The position numbers and the translations under genes were made by a program. The notes below the pieces were generated by a model. The model saw only the letters and a list, made by a program, of their open reading frames with translations, was not told the origin of the DNA and ran no database searches. A DNA stretch of 64,000 bases from the NCBI GenBank assembly GCA_023105745.1, contig JALGQZ010000004.1, forward strand, positions 8,319,951-8,383,950, read 5' to 3'. Shown here in pieces: positions 11,267 to 22,383 of the stretch; the first letter of the stretch is position 1; each line of letters starts with the position of its first letter. This DNA comes from Austropuccinia psidii (taxonomy: Eukaryota > Basidiomycota > Pucciniomycetes > Pucciniales > Sphaerophragmiaceae).

Positions 11267-11760
11267 TGTTCAAAAGATGTAGTTTTTGAAATTACCAAGG
11301 AAAGAAGGGATGCATATGAGAGGATCAAATATGAACTCAAAAATGCACCTGTGCTTACCTTGCCTGACTTGGAAATACCATTCAAGTTATACATAGATGC
11401 AGCATGTAGCCAAGGCTAAGAAGCAGCCCTTCCCCAGAGACAAATTGTGGATGGTGAACCAAGAGAGAGACTAATATGCTATATCTCTAGGCATCTGAAA
11501 GATTCAGAAGGCAGGTATGGGGCCACCCATACTGAATGTCTATGATTAGTCTGGGCTCTAGAGAAACTCCATTATTATTTGGAGGGTGAAGTCTTTGAAT
11601 TCTACACAGACTGCACAGCCTTGAAGTCTCTACTAGACATGAAGACTACCAATAGACAAATTCTGAGGTGGAAAATAGCCATCAAGGAGTATAGAGCCAA
11701 TATGACCATCATATACAAAGGGGGTAAAAGTAATACCAATGCAGATGGGCACTGAATAAT
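11267..11760 (+). pseudogene. RNase H domain, A element
   Basis: In the same frame as RT after the TGA at 11264. Visible landmarks: FKLYIDAACSQG (first catalytic Asp), ICYISRHLKDSEGRYGATHT, a Glu in the THTECL segment, and EFYTDCTALKSLLDMKTTNR with the third acidic residue. RNase H removes RNA from the RNA-DNA hybrid. Stops interrupt it at a GGC-TAA-GAA triplet run near 11418 and after THTECL near 11542. It is non-functional as it stands. Confidence 0.75.
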
Positions 11761-12189
11761 GTCAAAAGCAACCCAACTTATGACCCTGAAGTAGCTGCTA
11801 AAGTTCCTATCCATTTCATGGAAATAGACAGGAAGAAAAACTTCAGATTTTCTCAGTGGGCACCAGGAAGTGGTACCCCAGACAGTGGAAAGACCAAATC
11901 AGAAGGAACAGAAACTCCCATATTGGCAATAAGCTCCTCAGAACTGAACACTGAATGATTCAATGAAGTGATGAAGACATATGCAAAACACAAACAGTGT
12001 GGCATATTGTTACAACTCCTTCAACAAAGTTACAGGAGCCCAGAACTAGAATCCAAGTTAGAGGAACCCTGGTTGAGGGGCTATAAGGACAATAAATTTT
12101 TTCCTTATATATGGCCTGCTCTACCATGGAGAGAAGCAAGCTAGTGCTCTCCCAATAATAGACAGAGACCATATATCTTTGATCCTTCA

Positions 12190-12950
12190 GTAATGCCATT
12201 ATTGCCCCTATATGGGACACATCAGTGAAGACACGACCAAAGAAAGGGTAGCAAGCACTCCTTGGTGGCCCAAATTGAAACAAGAGTTGAGTGAATACAT
12301 CAACACTTGTGAAAGATGAAAAATGCAAACAGAACACATGGGAAGAAGTATGGGTTACTTCAGCACATAGAAGAACCCAAACACCCATGGGAAACCATCA
12401 ACATGGACTGGGTTACAGGACTTGTCCCAGGAGGCAAAGAAAACTTCAATGCCTGCTTAATCATAGTTGATAGTATCAGCAAGAGTATGAGGTGCCTACC
12501 TTATTCTGGAACAACATCATATCTACCTGTGGAGTCACTAAGATCATCATCAGTGATAGGGACCCAAAGTTCACATCTGAATTCTGGACCAACCTCTATG
12601 ACATGCTGGGTACTAAACTTTCTTTTTCTACAGCTTACCATCCACAAACAGATGGATTAGCTGAAAGGATGATCCATAAAATGGAGGACATCCTTAGAAG
12701 ATTATGTGCCTATGGCATGGAATATAAGGACCATGAAGGTTACACCCATGACTAGGTTACCCTTCTACCAGTAGTCAAACTTGCCTATAACACAAGTCAG
12801 CACTCTACCACAGGAAAAACACCTGCACTGGTAGAAAAAGGGTAGATTCTCTTATTGCCTGTGGATCACCTGAAGAAAAATCTTCTTCCCATCCACCCCA
12901 GATCCAAAGAGTTCATTAAATGTGGAAGAGACATTGTGACACAGCCAAGC
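12190..12950 (+). pseudogene. Integrase zinc finger and core, A element, frameshifted
   Basis: An HHCC zinc segment (…GHISEDTTKERVASTPWW… then EYINTCERCK) is followed by the core. First Asp block: INMDWVTGLVPGGKENFNAC and [10 protein letters not shown]. Second Asp block: [20 protein letters not shown]. The Glu block is [15 protein letters not shown]. The first block is in one frame (open 12316-12660) and the others in another (12492-12755), so an indel lies near 12490. Further stops follow. Integrase would insert the cDNA into the genome and make 5-bp duplications like those seen in the window. Confidence 0.8.
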
Positions 12951-13000
12951 AGAGGTAGGACAAATAACACAGGGACCCTGGCTTTAAAGAAGGGGACCAA

Positions 13001-13438
13001 GTGTTAGTGTCTACACCCAACTTTAATAATCTCAAAGGACCCAAGAAATCAAGAGAATCATTTGTAGGGCCCTTCACTATCATTAAATTGATAGGGAAAA
13101 ATGCAGTGGAAGTCAAACACACAGAGGAATTTGACAGGAAACACCCAATCTTTCCAGTGAGTTTAGTCAAGCAATACTTCCAGACAGAGGAGGATAAATT
13201 CCCCTCCAGGAAGAAGAACCCCATCCCACCAGAAATAGTGGAAGTGGACAACTTCCCTGGACCTGTGAAGAAAATTATCAAGGCCATGAAGATCAGACTT
13301 AATGGTAGGGATCAGAGACAATACTTAGTCAGATTCAAGAACCAGAAAGCTGATAAGGACAAGTGGTTGGCAGAAGATGAAATACAAGATGGGAACCTTC
13401 ATTTAAAAAGATTCAGAGCCTTTAGTAGGGCTGAATAG
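13001..13438 (+). pseudogene. Integrase C-terminus with GPF motif and chromodomain, A element
   Basis: An open frame of 145 residues. It begins inside the integrase C-terminal domain: SFVGPFTIIKLIGKNAVEVK carries the GPY/F motif, and HPIFPVSLVKQYF closes the module. Residues about 85-130 (KIIKAMKIRLNGRDQRQYLV, RFKNQKADKDKWLAEDEI) look like a chromodomain, three strands and a helix used by chromoviruses to choose chromatin targets. The stop at 13436 lies 37 bases before the LTR, the usual spacing. The first Met is internal, so no separate start is claimed. Confidence 0.8.
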
Positions 13439-13462
13439 TCTCATCCATTATGAGCCTTTTTT

Positions 13463-13474
13463 AGAGGGAGGGTA
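13463..13474 (+). other. Polypurine tract of the A element
   Basis: The purine-rich agagggagggta stands directly before the LTR start TGTCAGCCTG. A matching GAAGGAGGGTA precedes the A LTR on the minus strand at 34.49 kb. Confidence 0.8.
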
Positions 13475-14564
13475 TGTCAGCCTGTGACTCAAAGCCAGAG
13501 AACAAGCATGACAGCCAAAAACCATAAATAAATGGTATAGCCAAGAAACAACCAAAATATGGAGCTGAGCCAGATCAGCTCAAAAAGTATCAAAGGAAAG
13601 AGGGAACTAAGCTCTTCCCAAATATACAAGTCCCATCACCATAGGAAAAATAATAACAAAGCTATTCCTGCTCAAAATTGCTGCTGAGCATAAACCTTCA
13701 TTTTCACCTCCCATCTGAAATACAGATTAAGAGACTTAACCCCATCAAATTGGTATTCAAAATGAAGCTCTACAGCAGGGATATCCAATGGTACCAGACA
13801 AACTGCGCTAGCACCAGTATTACAGAAGCTATGGCCAAATTAAGGCAAAATAAGGGTGAATAAAACATTCACCTCCCATATAAATTCTACAGTTTTAGTG
13901 TGAGATAGTTAAATTGGGTTATTTTTGCAAATAGAACAATCAGGGCTACCTGATTGTACCATTCATTTCCCCATATCCCATCTAGAAGAAAGGTTATGAG
14001 GCAAACAAGCCCAATACAGCTTTTTACCTCAAACACACATATGTACAAAATTCTTGTACATGGCATAACTTTTACATATTTAATGATAATAGAGGGCTTC
14101 AAACTGAACTAATTTGAAAGTTTATATCTCAAAAACTGACAAAGATATGGCTGTTTTAAGGACAGAATCCCGGAGTTTGGCCAATACAGCCTTACCATGG
14201 GATAATATCCCATAACTATGATTATGGGTTGTCAAACAGATAAAGAAGCTTTTTTTGACTTCAATACCTCATAGTTCATTCAATAATGGGGTCTCATACA
14301 GTTTCTGGACAGAATTCTATGCGTCATACATGTCAGAATCAGGCTGTGTGGTCCCCATATAAAAGGTTTCACCCTGTATTGGTGAAATCTTCCCAGATCT
14401 GGTTTTAGAACCACATCTGAGCCCAATACATGCTGTACAGGCCTTTTGAAAACCACAAAACTGTCTTTGAGAGTGAAAAATCTTCACTTCCTATATGTGA
14501 AAAGGTTTAGCAGATTTTTCACCCCATTTCAGGATAAAAGGAGGCCTTTTGACTGCCAGAAAAA
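13475..14564 (+). repeat. 3' LTR, family A, truncated
   Basis: It starts TGTCAGCCTGTGACTCAAAG and aligns along its length with the complete solo A LTRs at 2754-4192 and 54077-55494. It stops at 14564, after a gccagaaaaa that corresponds to an internal point of the other copies, where the D LTR begins. The missing end is not found right of the D element at 26063. Confidence 0.85.
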
Positions 14565-16080
14565 TGTCACAGGGGCTCTTGAACAAAAAAGAAAGAGTGG
14601 CCTGGAACTCAGAAATCAGGGAGCTCAATTGGAAGACTCCAAAAGAATAAAGAAAATAAAATAAAAGAATGAATTTCTCTAAGAAAGATGCAAGTACAAA
14701 GATGAGATGCAATGAGAGAAATGGGAAGCCAAATGGCCAAACAGCCAACCAAGTAAGTCCTTAATCACTGTTTCAACCTTCCAAAATTAACAATGGGGTT
14801 AGTTAGGATATGACTACCAAATATCCACTGACATGCAAAGAAAGAAAAGAGAAAAGCTGATAAATGACTGACTTGATGATATCAGTATTCACTTAACAAA
14901 AATGGTAAGATAAATAAAGATAAAATAAAATCAAAATATATTAATTGACCGGGTGAAAAACCTCCAGGGTCAAAGGAGGCTAGTATATGTGAAAGGTTGA
15001 GAGCTTGACGCCTTCAGGCTAGCAGTGGTCCTGTATTGAATACTGGAAGCCATATTGATTTTCTGGTGGAGTGTATACCTTTCCAGATTGGGAAATGAAC
15101 TGTGTTGAACTATTTTCCCATGATTTATGATTGAAATAAAGGTCTTGATGAATCCAGACAGTATTGAAATTAATGTGGTTGCCAAGTTGGATTGATGGAG
15201 CATTGACAGTTGACAGCTTGTTTTGGAACTGCCTCTTGAATATCCCTTGAGAAAGAACAGCCAGTATTCCCTTGGAGGAATACTGTGAGTGAGAATAACC
15301 ATTGATTGCTTGATGGTGTCATTGGTATTTGAGATTATGACACTTGCCCTTGAGCCTTGATGAATCCTCTGGAAGGTGTGCCTTTATGAACTGTTGAAAA
15401 GTTGAAATACCATTTGAAATTGCCCCCATTGGACTTCTGCTGAAAAAAGATGCATAATGGTGTATAACATCATATATGGCACTTTTGGTTACTTAAGGTT
15501 GAATTTGACCAAAGGTCTTTTGGAGTGATTCCAGGAGGATAAGAATGAAACTTGGGTTTTGAAGGCTTTAGAGGTGATAAAGTGTCTTTTGGGGTATTTG
15601 GCCATTTTTGGGTTTTTGGCTAAATACAGCTAATACAGCTTTAAAACTGTATTGCGTCAAAGTGTTCAAAAATGCGCAAAATGCAAAAATATGGCAGTTA
15701 AGCCCAAAAAGGCCTGATATGGCCTTTTGGGAATATGTCACATAATACATGAGAAATATGGCCTAAATCGCTTAATACAGCCAAATGCACAAAAGTGCGC
15801 AAAATGCCTCAAATTGTGCAAACTGTATTTAAAGCTTAAAAAGCCAGATACAGGATTTTGGGCTGTATTTTACCTGTTGTATGGAAAATAACCAAGATTC
15901 CCAAAAGCAAAGAGGTATCCTAGAATGGCTTGATGATGGTGAAGGGGACAGGTTGGCCCCAGATGATAAAATGACCATTAAGGCCATAAGACATTAAAAT
16001 GGCCAAATTGGCCAATGATTATGGATATGGCCAAATTGCCATATTGATGTCCAAGAGGGTGGATCTACATGGTTGTGACA
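14565..16080 (-). repeat. 3' LTR, family D
   Basis: On the minus strand it starts TGTCACAACCATGTAG and ends GAGCCCCTGTGACA. It is bounded on the internal side by a G-rich purine tract and on the outer side by truncated A LTR. Its upper part (15.5-16.0 kb) has many short repeats of TATTTGGCC/GGCCAAAT type. Confidence 0.85.
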
Positions 16081-16093
16081 GTACCCCCACCTT
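16081..16093 (-). other. Polypurine tract of the D element
   Basis: The minus strand reads AAGGTGGGGGTAC directly before TGTCACAACC. This arrangement fixes the orientation and the LTR boundary. Confidence 0.85.
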
Positions 16094-16872
16094 GAAATGG
16101 TGAGCTCCTGAGCACCAATACAAGGTGAAGGCTGTTGAGGCTAATGGAAAGGGTTTTGAGAGAGGGATAATGAGGAGTTCTTTTCAGAAAAACAAATGTG
16201 ATACTGATATTCAAATGTTGGCATATGACGTGGGACTTGCTTGATCTTCTTTTGACATGGGTTTCAAAATTTGATGATTAATGAAATGAATGGTAACCTT
16301 CACGTGAAATTTGACTTGATAAGAGAAAATTTAAGATGAAAATAAAAATAAAAATAAAAGAATGAAAATGAAAATAAGAAAAAATAAAAGAGAAATGAAT
16401 CTTAAGGAGGTTCCAATCTTCATCACAAAGGTTCATAACTGATTTTGAAATTGGCCAAGGACCTGGAAAGAGAAATTTGATTACAGGTGCTCACAAAGTT
16501 GCCAAGGTGATGTTTTGACAGATTGTAGACCCCTCAGGGAAGTGCACACCAGGAGAGGAACTTACTTTTAGTAGTTGCCTATCCCGCCAGTGCCATAAAT
16601 AAGAATATAAATTTGATAAAGGAATGTATTGAATTCGGAAACTTGGAAAGGAAAATAAAAGTGAAGTGGTCCATTTGCCCAACTGAAAATGGCCATGATT
16701 TGGAATTTATGTTGAAAGCCAGGCCAACGAATCTGTTTCCAAATTGCAAAGTGCCCACAGAGTGGCCAAGGTGATGCTTACGACAAAGAAGAGTAGAATA
16801 CCCGTAAAGGTGCATACCAGGAGTGGGACTTACTTTTGGTAATTCCTCTCCCCACCAAGCACCATAAAATGA
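16094..16872. other. Untranslated region between chromodomain and 3' LTR, D element
   Basis: About 780 bases with no supported gene. Two segments near 16490-16600 and 16745-16845 share a pattern (gtgcccacagagtggccaaggtgatg-like text, then caccaggag and cttacttttgg-like text), which suggests an internal duplication of the region following the chromodomain. Confidence 0.5.
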
Positions 16873-17151
16873 TCAAGCTTTTGAAGAATTGGGTCCTGGC
16901 TTGTCAGGATACGAAGAATGGAAATCTTTGACAAGTTCAGGACAATTATTGAGGTTTTTGGCTGGTTCCCAAGTGGATCTTTCTGGTTCTTGACTGAAAC
17001 CTTTTGATTCCACCAGATACCATAACTTTCTTCTCTTGAGCTTTGAATCCAGTATTTGAGAGACTTCCCATTCCTCTCCTTCTTCAATGATAATTGGAGG
17101 AGGAGGCTCTTGATGCCGATTTGGGATTACTGATGTCTTTACTGGTTCCAA
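16873..17151 (-). pseudogene. Chromodomain, D element
   Basis: A 92-residue open frame, in the same phase as the integrase tail upstream (stop between 17152 and 17155). EEWEVSQILDSKLKRRKLWY then LVESKGFSQEPERSTWEPAK is a clear chromodomain. The usual aromatic Trp after LVE is Ser here, so one wall of the methyl-lysine cage appears lost. In chromoviruses this domain steers integration to marked chromatin. A second frame over the same bases (16830-17087) is a shadow. Confidence 0.82.
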
Positions 17152-17154
17152 GAG

Positions 17155-18413
17155 TCAGATATGGAAGACTGGGTGGATGGATTTAAATTGAGATGGAAGC
17201 TTGAGGTGGTAAGCATGAGAACTGACTTTCTTCAAGATTGGAAAAGGACACAACCATCTTTCGGATAGTTTTTTGGAGGGTCTGGTTGATTTGATATTCT
17301 TGGAAGAAAGCCATACCATGTCACCAGGATTGAAAACAGGAGGACTTGCTCTACTTTTATCTGCATACCTCTTAAACCGGTTTATGGCAGCTTCAAGTTT
17401 TCTCTTGACATCTTGCTGTATTGATTGGATTTTTGTTGATAACTTTCCAGCAGGAGTATCTTGAGTGATGTGAAATGAATCAAATTGTGTATCTCTTCCA
17501 TAAATAGTGAAAAACGGGGATTGCTTGGTTGAAGAGTGATCAGAATTATTGTAGGCAAATTCAGCCAGAGGGAGCCAGGTGTTCCAATCATCTTGATGAT
17601 AACTGACATACATCCAAAGATACTGTTCTAGAATCTGATCTATCCTCTCTGTCTGTCCATCAGTTTCTGGATGATAAGCAGTTGAAAAGTCTCTTGAAAT
17701 CTTGAGCTGCTGACAAAGATTGGTCCAAAAAGAAGAAACAAAAAGTGAACCTCTATCACTGACAATGCTTTACGGAAGGCAATGTTTTGAAAAGATATTC
17801 TTAATGAATAAATGGGCCAAAGCCAGGGAAGTGATTGAAGACATTGTTGGAATAAAAACCGCCATTTTTGAGAATCTGTCCACTATGACCAGGATTGAAT
17901 CAAAGGAATTGGACAGCGGCAGTTGAGTGATGAAGTCCATCAAAAGACAAATTCAAGGACCATTTGGAATTGGAAGAGGTTTGAGGAATCCAAATTTCTC
18001 ATGATGAATATTCTTGTTTCTTGAGCACTGTTGACAGGATGAAACAAAATCCTTGATAAATTGAGTCATGCCGGACCAGTGGAAATCCCGCTTGACAATT
18101 TGAGAGTCTTCTCTTTGCCAGGGTGGCCAGCTAGAGGAGAATAGTGACGCTTCTGAAGAATACTAAGTTGAATTGTGGAGTCATTTGGGACTGCCACCCA
18201 ATCTTTGAAGAGAAGAAGTGGGGAAGAGGAATCAAGAGAATAATCTTGGACAGATTTACCTTTACCCAAATCTTCAAGGATACTTCTGTACTGAGGATCT
18301 TGCCATAATTTCTTCTGGATTGAATCAATCAAATTTGAAAAAGATTCCACCTTGACTGAAAAATACTTTGAGGGTTGAATTTCATCTTCCTTAATGATTT
18401 GTTGAAAATTCAT
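17155..18413 (-). pseudogene. Integrase, D element, one frameshift
   Basis: The N-terminal part is in frame with RNase H down to about 18080 and holds KRHYSPLAGHPGKEKTLKL (the two His of the zinc finger). The frame then changes, and the rest reads in the phase ending at 17155: SSCQQCSRNK (the two Cys), VIVDRFSKMAVFIP (first Asp), IVSDRGSLFVSSFW (second Asp), and YHPETDGQTERIDQ (Glu). The C-terminal domain has WLPLAEFAYNNSDHSSTKQS and a GPF-type motif altered to CPF. Two extra stops fall near 17955 and 17772. Catalytic residues are all visible, but the frame is broken. Confidence 0.82.
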
Positions 18414-19127
18414 TTGATTCTTGCTGATGAAATCCTCCCCCCTCTCCAGATAATCGTCGTCCCGACGTGATAAGGCATCCAGAAGAGTAGCTAGGCGGCC
18501 AGGGCGTTAAGTAATTGAAAAATGGAATTCAGAAAGGAATTCAGCCCAACGAGCTTGAAGGCAAGTGAGTACTTTGGAGGTCATGAAGTATTGAAGGGAA
18601 GAGTGATCAGTGAGAACTTCAAAAGGGGAAGACAGTGAAAGAAAAAAAGCCCTCCAGCGCTTGAGAGCCCAGACAATGCCAAGGAGTTCCTTGTCATGAA
18701 TTTCATAATTGAGCTCTGCTGGGATAAGCTTGTGGCTGGTGAATTCAATGGGATGTTTTCCTGAGTCAGAGACCTGACTGTGTACAGCACCCAAAGCATA
18801 ATCTGATGCATCGGTCTCTACAATGGTGGGTAGAGAAGGATTGAAGTGGGAAAGGATTGGAGCGGTGGTGAAAGCCTCTTTGAGTTGGTGAAACTGACTG
18901 AGAGCTTCCTCATTGAGGCGAAAACAGGAATCTTTCTTGAGAAAACTGGTGAGTGAACTGATCTTCTTTGAATAATTCTTGATGAAACGGCGGTAGAAAT
19001 TGGCAAAGCCAAGGGAGGATTGAAGAGCCCTGAGGTTTCTTGGAGGCCGCCAATTGAGAATCTGCTGGACTTTTTCTTGGTCCATCTTGAGGCCTTCAAA
19101 AGAAACTACATAATCAAGATATTCCAC
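18414..19127 (-). pseudogene. RT connection and RNase H domain, D element
   Basis: The frame opens with the RT thumb (VEYLDYVVSFEGLKMD-type block, ILNWRPPRNLRALQSSLGFA, NFYRRFIKNYS). RNase H follows: IVETDASDYALGAVHSQ (Asp), YEIHDKELLGIVWALKRWR (Glu), FEVLTDHSSLQYF (Asp). The usual DALSRR block is present just past a stop at 18507 in the same frame. It continues in phase with the integrase N-terminus. The one nonsense codon at 18507 and the one at 19146 upstream separate it from its neighbours. Confidence 0.87.
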
Positions 19128-19145
19128 ACTTGAAACATGAAACAG

Positions 19146-19980
19146 TCATTTGGACGCCTTAGCAAAAAGGTTATTGGCTCTGAGTCTGGAAAGAACAGTG
19201 GACACATGAGTGACATGTTCTTCCTCAGATTTGGAAAAGACCATAATGTCATCCAAATAAACCACAACATAAACATCAAGAAGATCTTGAAAGATATCAT
19301 TGACAAGATTTTGAAAAGAAGCAGGAGCATTGGTGAGCCCTAATGGCATAACCAAGTACTCTTAACTGCCATATTTAGTTCTAAAACAAGTCAAGTGTTA
19401 ATCACCCTCCTTGATTCTGAGCAGGTTATACCCACCACGCAAATCAATCTTGGAGAAGATAGAAGAACCATTAAAAACATTGAGAAGCTGATTCATAGGA
19501 GGAACAGGATACTTAATCTTCCTAGTATCAGCATTGAGTTTGTGGTAATCAACACACAAACGGAGGCCACCACCTTTCTTTTTGACAAAGAGGACAGGTG
19601 CTCCTGTTGAAGAGGAGCTTGGCCAGATGAAACCTTTCTCTACATTCTCTGAAATGTAGGCCCTGAGTGTATCTGACTCTTGTTTGGATAAAGAGTAGAT
19701 CACCCCAACTGGAGGTAGAGACCCCTCCAGCTCAATATGATGATCACAGGAATGGTGAGGAGAGAGTTTTTCTGCTTTCACCTTGGAGAATACATCCAAG
19801 TATTGGTGATAGACAGAAGGAACAACCTTCATCATGGTTTCTACTTCTTCTGGCTCTTCCTCTTCATCCCACAACTCCTCCAGGGAGTCATGATAAGATG
19901 AGGGAGGAAGGTCCATATTCCCAAATAAGAGATGAAGTGAAGATACAGAATTATCTTCTCCAACATCTTGAATCTCTTTG
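19146..19980 (-). pseudogene. Reverse transcriptase, D element
   Basis: Open parts 19916-19398 and 19355-19146 are in one frame, separated by stops near 19398 and 19377. Blocks: IYSLSKQESDTLRAYISENV, GAPVLFVKKKGGGLRLCVDY, INQLL-type loop, [39 protein letters not shown], and [18 protein letters not shown] with the catalytic YLDD. It is a standard Ty3/gypsy RT. A frame change at about 19980 separates it from the protease. Confidence 0.88.
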
Positions 19981-20656
19981 AGACTTTATCTCTAGGAGAT
20001 AGTAATGACTGTGGGGAATTAAGGGAAGGAATATGGACAGAAGACAGAAATGATGGTGTTCTAGAATCACCAACTAGAGCTGCACATGATTTGGCAGAAG
20101 AAAAGTCATTACGGAAAGATTTAGAATGATAAGAATAGTCCATATGATCAGGATTAAAGGTGATCAGCCCTTGCCTCCAATAAATAGAAGGATTAAAATG
20201 ATTGAGAAAGTCAAAGCCCAATATGAGGTCTTCTCCCTTGGGAGTATCAATGGCTAAAAAGTCCCATTCAAAGCTTATGAAGGAAGGGAGCTCAACCACA
20301 TATTTAGTATGGTGAGTCACAAATAAGGAAGGGGACTCAGAGGAGTCCAAAATGATAAGAGGAATCTTCTCTGGAAGTTCTGACGTAGTCAATGAGTACT
20401 TGTGAACAAACTGCTTTGCAATAAATGAGTGTGTAGCACCAGAATCAATGAGAATACTGTAAAAAACATCAGAAGGAGAAGACAAAACAAAAAATTTAAG
20501 AGAATTTTTGACACCAGTATTCAGAGTGCACAATTGTGCTCTGTAAGGAAAACTGTGAAGACCATCAAACACAACATGGTCTCCACTCAGGCTTTTCCCT
20601 GGCTGGGAAATTGGCCTGATGGTTGGGTAGGCTTGTTTTGAGCTCTTTTGAAGCAA
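19981..20656 (-). pseudogene. Protease, D element, overlapping gag in another phase
   Basis: The frame contains YSILIDSGATHSFIAKQF (catalytic D-S-G) and DLILGFDFLNHFNPSIYW, which together define a gypsy retropepsin. It opens inside the gag zinc knuckle, one base back relative to gag, and has no ATG at its start. Overlap with gag is 20587-20656. Many Ty3/gypsy elements use -1 frameshifting at such a point, but a one-base deletion would look the same. The frame drifts out of phase with RT after about 19980. Confidence 0.8.
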
Positions 20657-21921
20657 GACTCAAGACTATGCTTCCCACCACAATAGGTACAAAGACCCTC
20701 TTTGATTTTTCTTTCTTTTTCAGAATTCATGAGCTTGAAATCTTTATTCAATAAAGAAGAATGGGGCTTGTCCCTCTTCTGAAAATTCTTCTTCTTCTTT
20801 TGAATTGAGCTTGAAAAATCTTGATAATGAGAAGAACTTGAATTTGAGGCTTCAGGCTTCTTGTCTTAATGATGATTCTTATCCTTTTGCCTCTCATGGT
20901 ACCTGGTATCAAGTTCCAGGGTAACACCCATTAAGTCTTGAAGAGAATGAATATTTGAAGCATGGGAGGCCAATTGATCCAAAATACTGGACGGCAATCC
21001 CTTCCTGAAATGATGGATGAGAGCTCCTTAACCCCAATCCCCGATTCTTGAGACTAAGCTTCTAAAATCTGCAATGTATAATGATACATGCCCTCCTTCT
21101 TTCATACTTAAGGAATCCAATTCTGCCTCCGCTTTTCTGACTTCATTTGGGTCCCCAAACAAAGTGAAGAGTTCTGATTCAAATAAATTCCAAGAATTGA
21201 GAAGGTATTTGGGATATTTATTGGTGAGATTGGAAAGATAAGGCTCAATCCATTTTGCAGCCATGCCAATAAGAAATGAAGTGGCATAAAGAACCTTCTT
21301 CCTGTCTTGAGAGAAGTTCTCCGGATAATTATGAAAAATTAATTGACAAAACTGGATAAAACTTCTGACTCTGAAGGGCTGAGTCCCATCAAAGCATTCT
21401 GGTGCCTTTATAGATGGAGTTTTGAAGGCTGGTGGTCTTGATGAATCAGAAGAAGCTGCTTGAAGATTGGCCATAATCTGAGTCATTTTCTGCATAATGG
21501 CCAATAAAGATGGTTCAGATTGATGAGAGACAGGCTGTTTAGACTGGGATAGAGTTGGTCCTCCAGTACCTTGGGATGCCCCCACAGGAGCAGGAACACC
21601 TTCAGTACCATCAGACTCTTCCTCTTCCACAGAATTCTCCTCCTCCTCTTCACCATCTTCACCTGGACCTTTGAAACTAGTCCTTGAAATGCCTGGAAAA
21701 CAGACAACTACTCCTGAGAAAGAATTTAATCTTCTTGGAACTCTTCCTTCCTTCCTGCATGGTGCTGCTCCTTCCATGTGGGGTCCTCTATCTAATTGGG
21801 CCCTCAGTTGAGGAACTGCTGGGATGCCATCAAGAGGAACTCTTGGAGTAGGAGTAAGAATAGCTTGAGTTCAAGCCTAAGATCTGGTCTGTCTTGCAGG
21901 AGGTGAGTGTTGAAGTGGCAT
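20587..21921 (-). pseudogene. Gag, D element, with in-frame stops
   Basis: The frame probably starts at ATG 21921 (MPLQHSPPARQTRS), with two early stops soon after. The longest open part begins at ATG 21777. An acidic, low-complexity N-terminus (about residues 35-60 of that part) is followed by the capsid: IKAPECFDGTQPFRVRSFIQ, FLIGMAAKWIEPYLSN, and SWNLFESELFTLFGDPNEVR. This is the gag layout seen in fungal chromoviruses. Past a TAA at 21028 the frame continues (ALIHHFRKGLPSSILDQ) to a CCHC knuckle CTYCGGKHSLESC near 20691-20655, ending at a TGA at 20587. Confidence 0.82.
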
Positions 21922-22383
21922 GATTGAATAATAATAAAAATAAAATTTAAATGAATATGATCAAAACTTGAGGCAAAATCAAAATAGTCTTGAGGATCAA
22001 ATCAAATCAAATCTTGAGGAAATCAATGAATCAATCAAAATCTTCAGGTACGTCAATTCAATCAAAATCAAATGAGTCTTGAGGTCAAAATAAATATCAA
22101 AGAGAATATTGAAGTCAATAAAATCAATCAAATCAAATCTTGCAGTGAAAATCAATCAGTCAAATGAAATCTTGAGTCAAAATTAATTTATGTCAAAGTC
22201 TTGATGTGAAATTCAGCAAAATCAATCAGAAATCTTCAGGTCAATCAATTATCTTGAAGTCAATATGAATTATGTCAAATCATTCAATCAAATCAATAAT
22301 CAAGTTAATTCTTCCTGAAAATCAAAATTCTTGAGGAATAAATCAAAATTAATCCTGATATGAAGAACGTGTCTGAATAATTT
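21922..22383. other. Leader of the D element, near side of the nested B LTR
   Basis: A-rich sequence dominated by aatcaaatcaaatc and tcttgagg motifs, with no coding signal. It resumes at 24229 beyond the solo LTR with the same style (gaatgaatgaatg). Confidence 0.6.

Larger units (their letters stand above)
9818..14564 (+). mobile_element. Truncated Ty3/gypsy element, family A: protease, RT, RNase H, integrase, chromodomain, 3' LTR
   Basis: The plus-strand order is protease (about 9850-10297), RT (10301-11266), RNase H (11267-11760), integrase (about 12190-12950), GPF motif and chromodomain (13001-13438), purine tract, then an A LTR from 13475. The 5' LTR and gag are absent because the E element begins at 9817. 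The 3' LTR is cut at 14564 by the D element. Many in-frame stops and at least three frame changes make it non-functional. Its pol is clearly related to that of the C element at 47-51 kb. Confidence 0.88.

Noticed and set aside
17720..17926. Plus-strand frame of 68 residues
   Set aside because: It lies antisense to the integrase core of the D element, whose catalytic motifs are clear on the minus strand.
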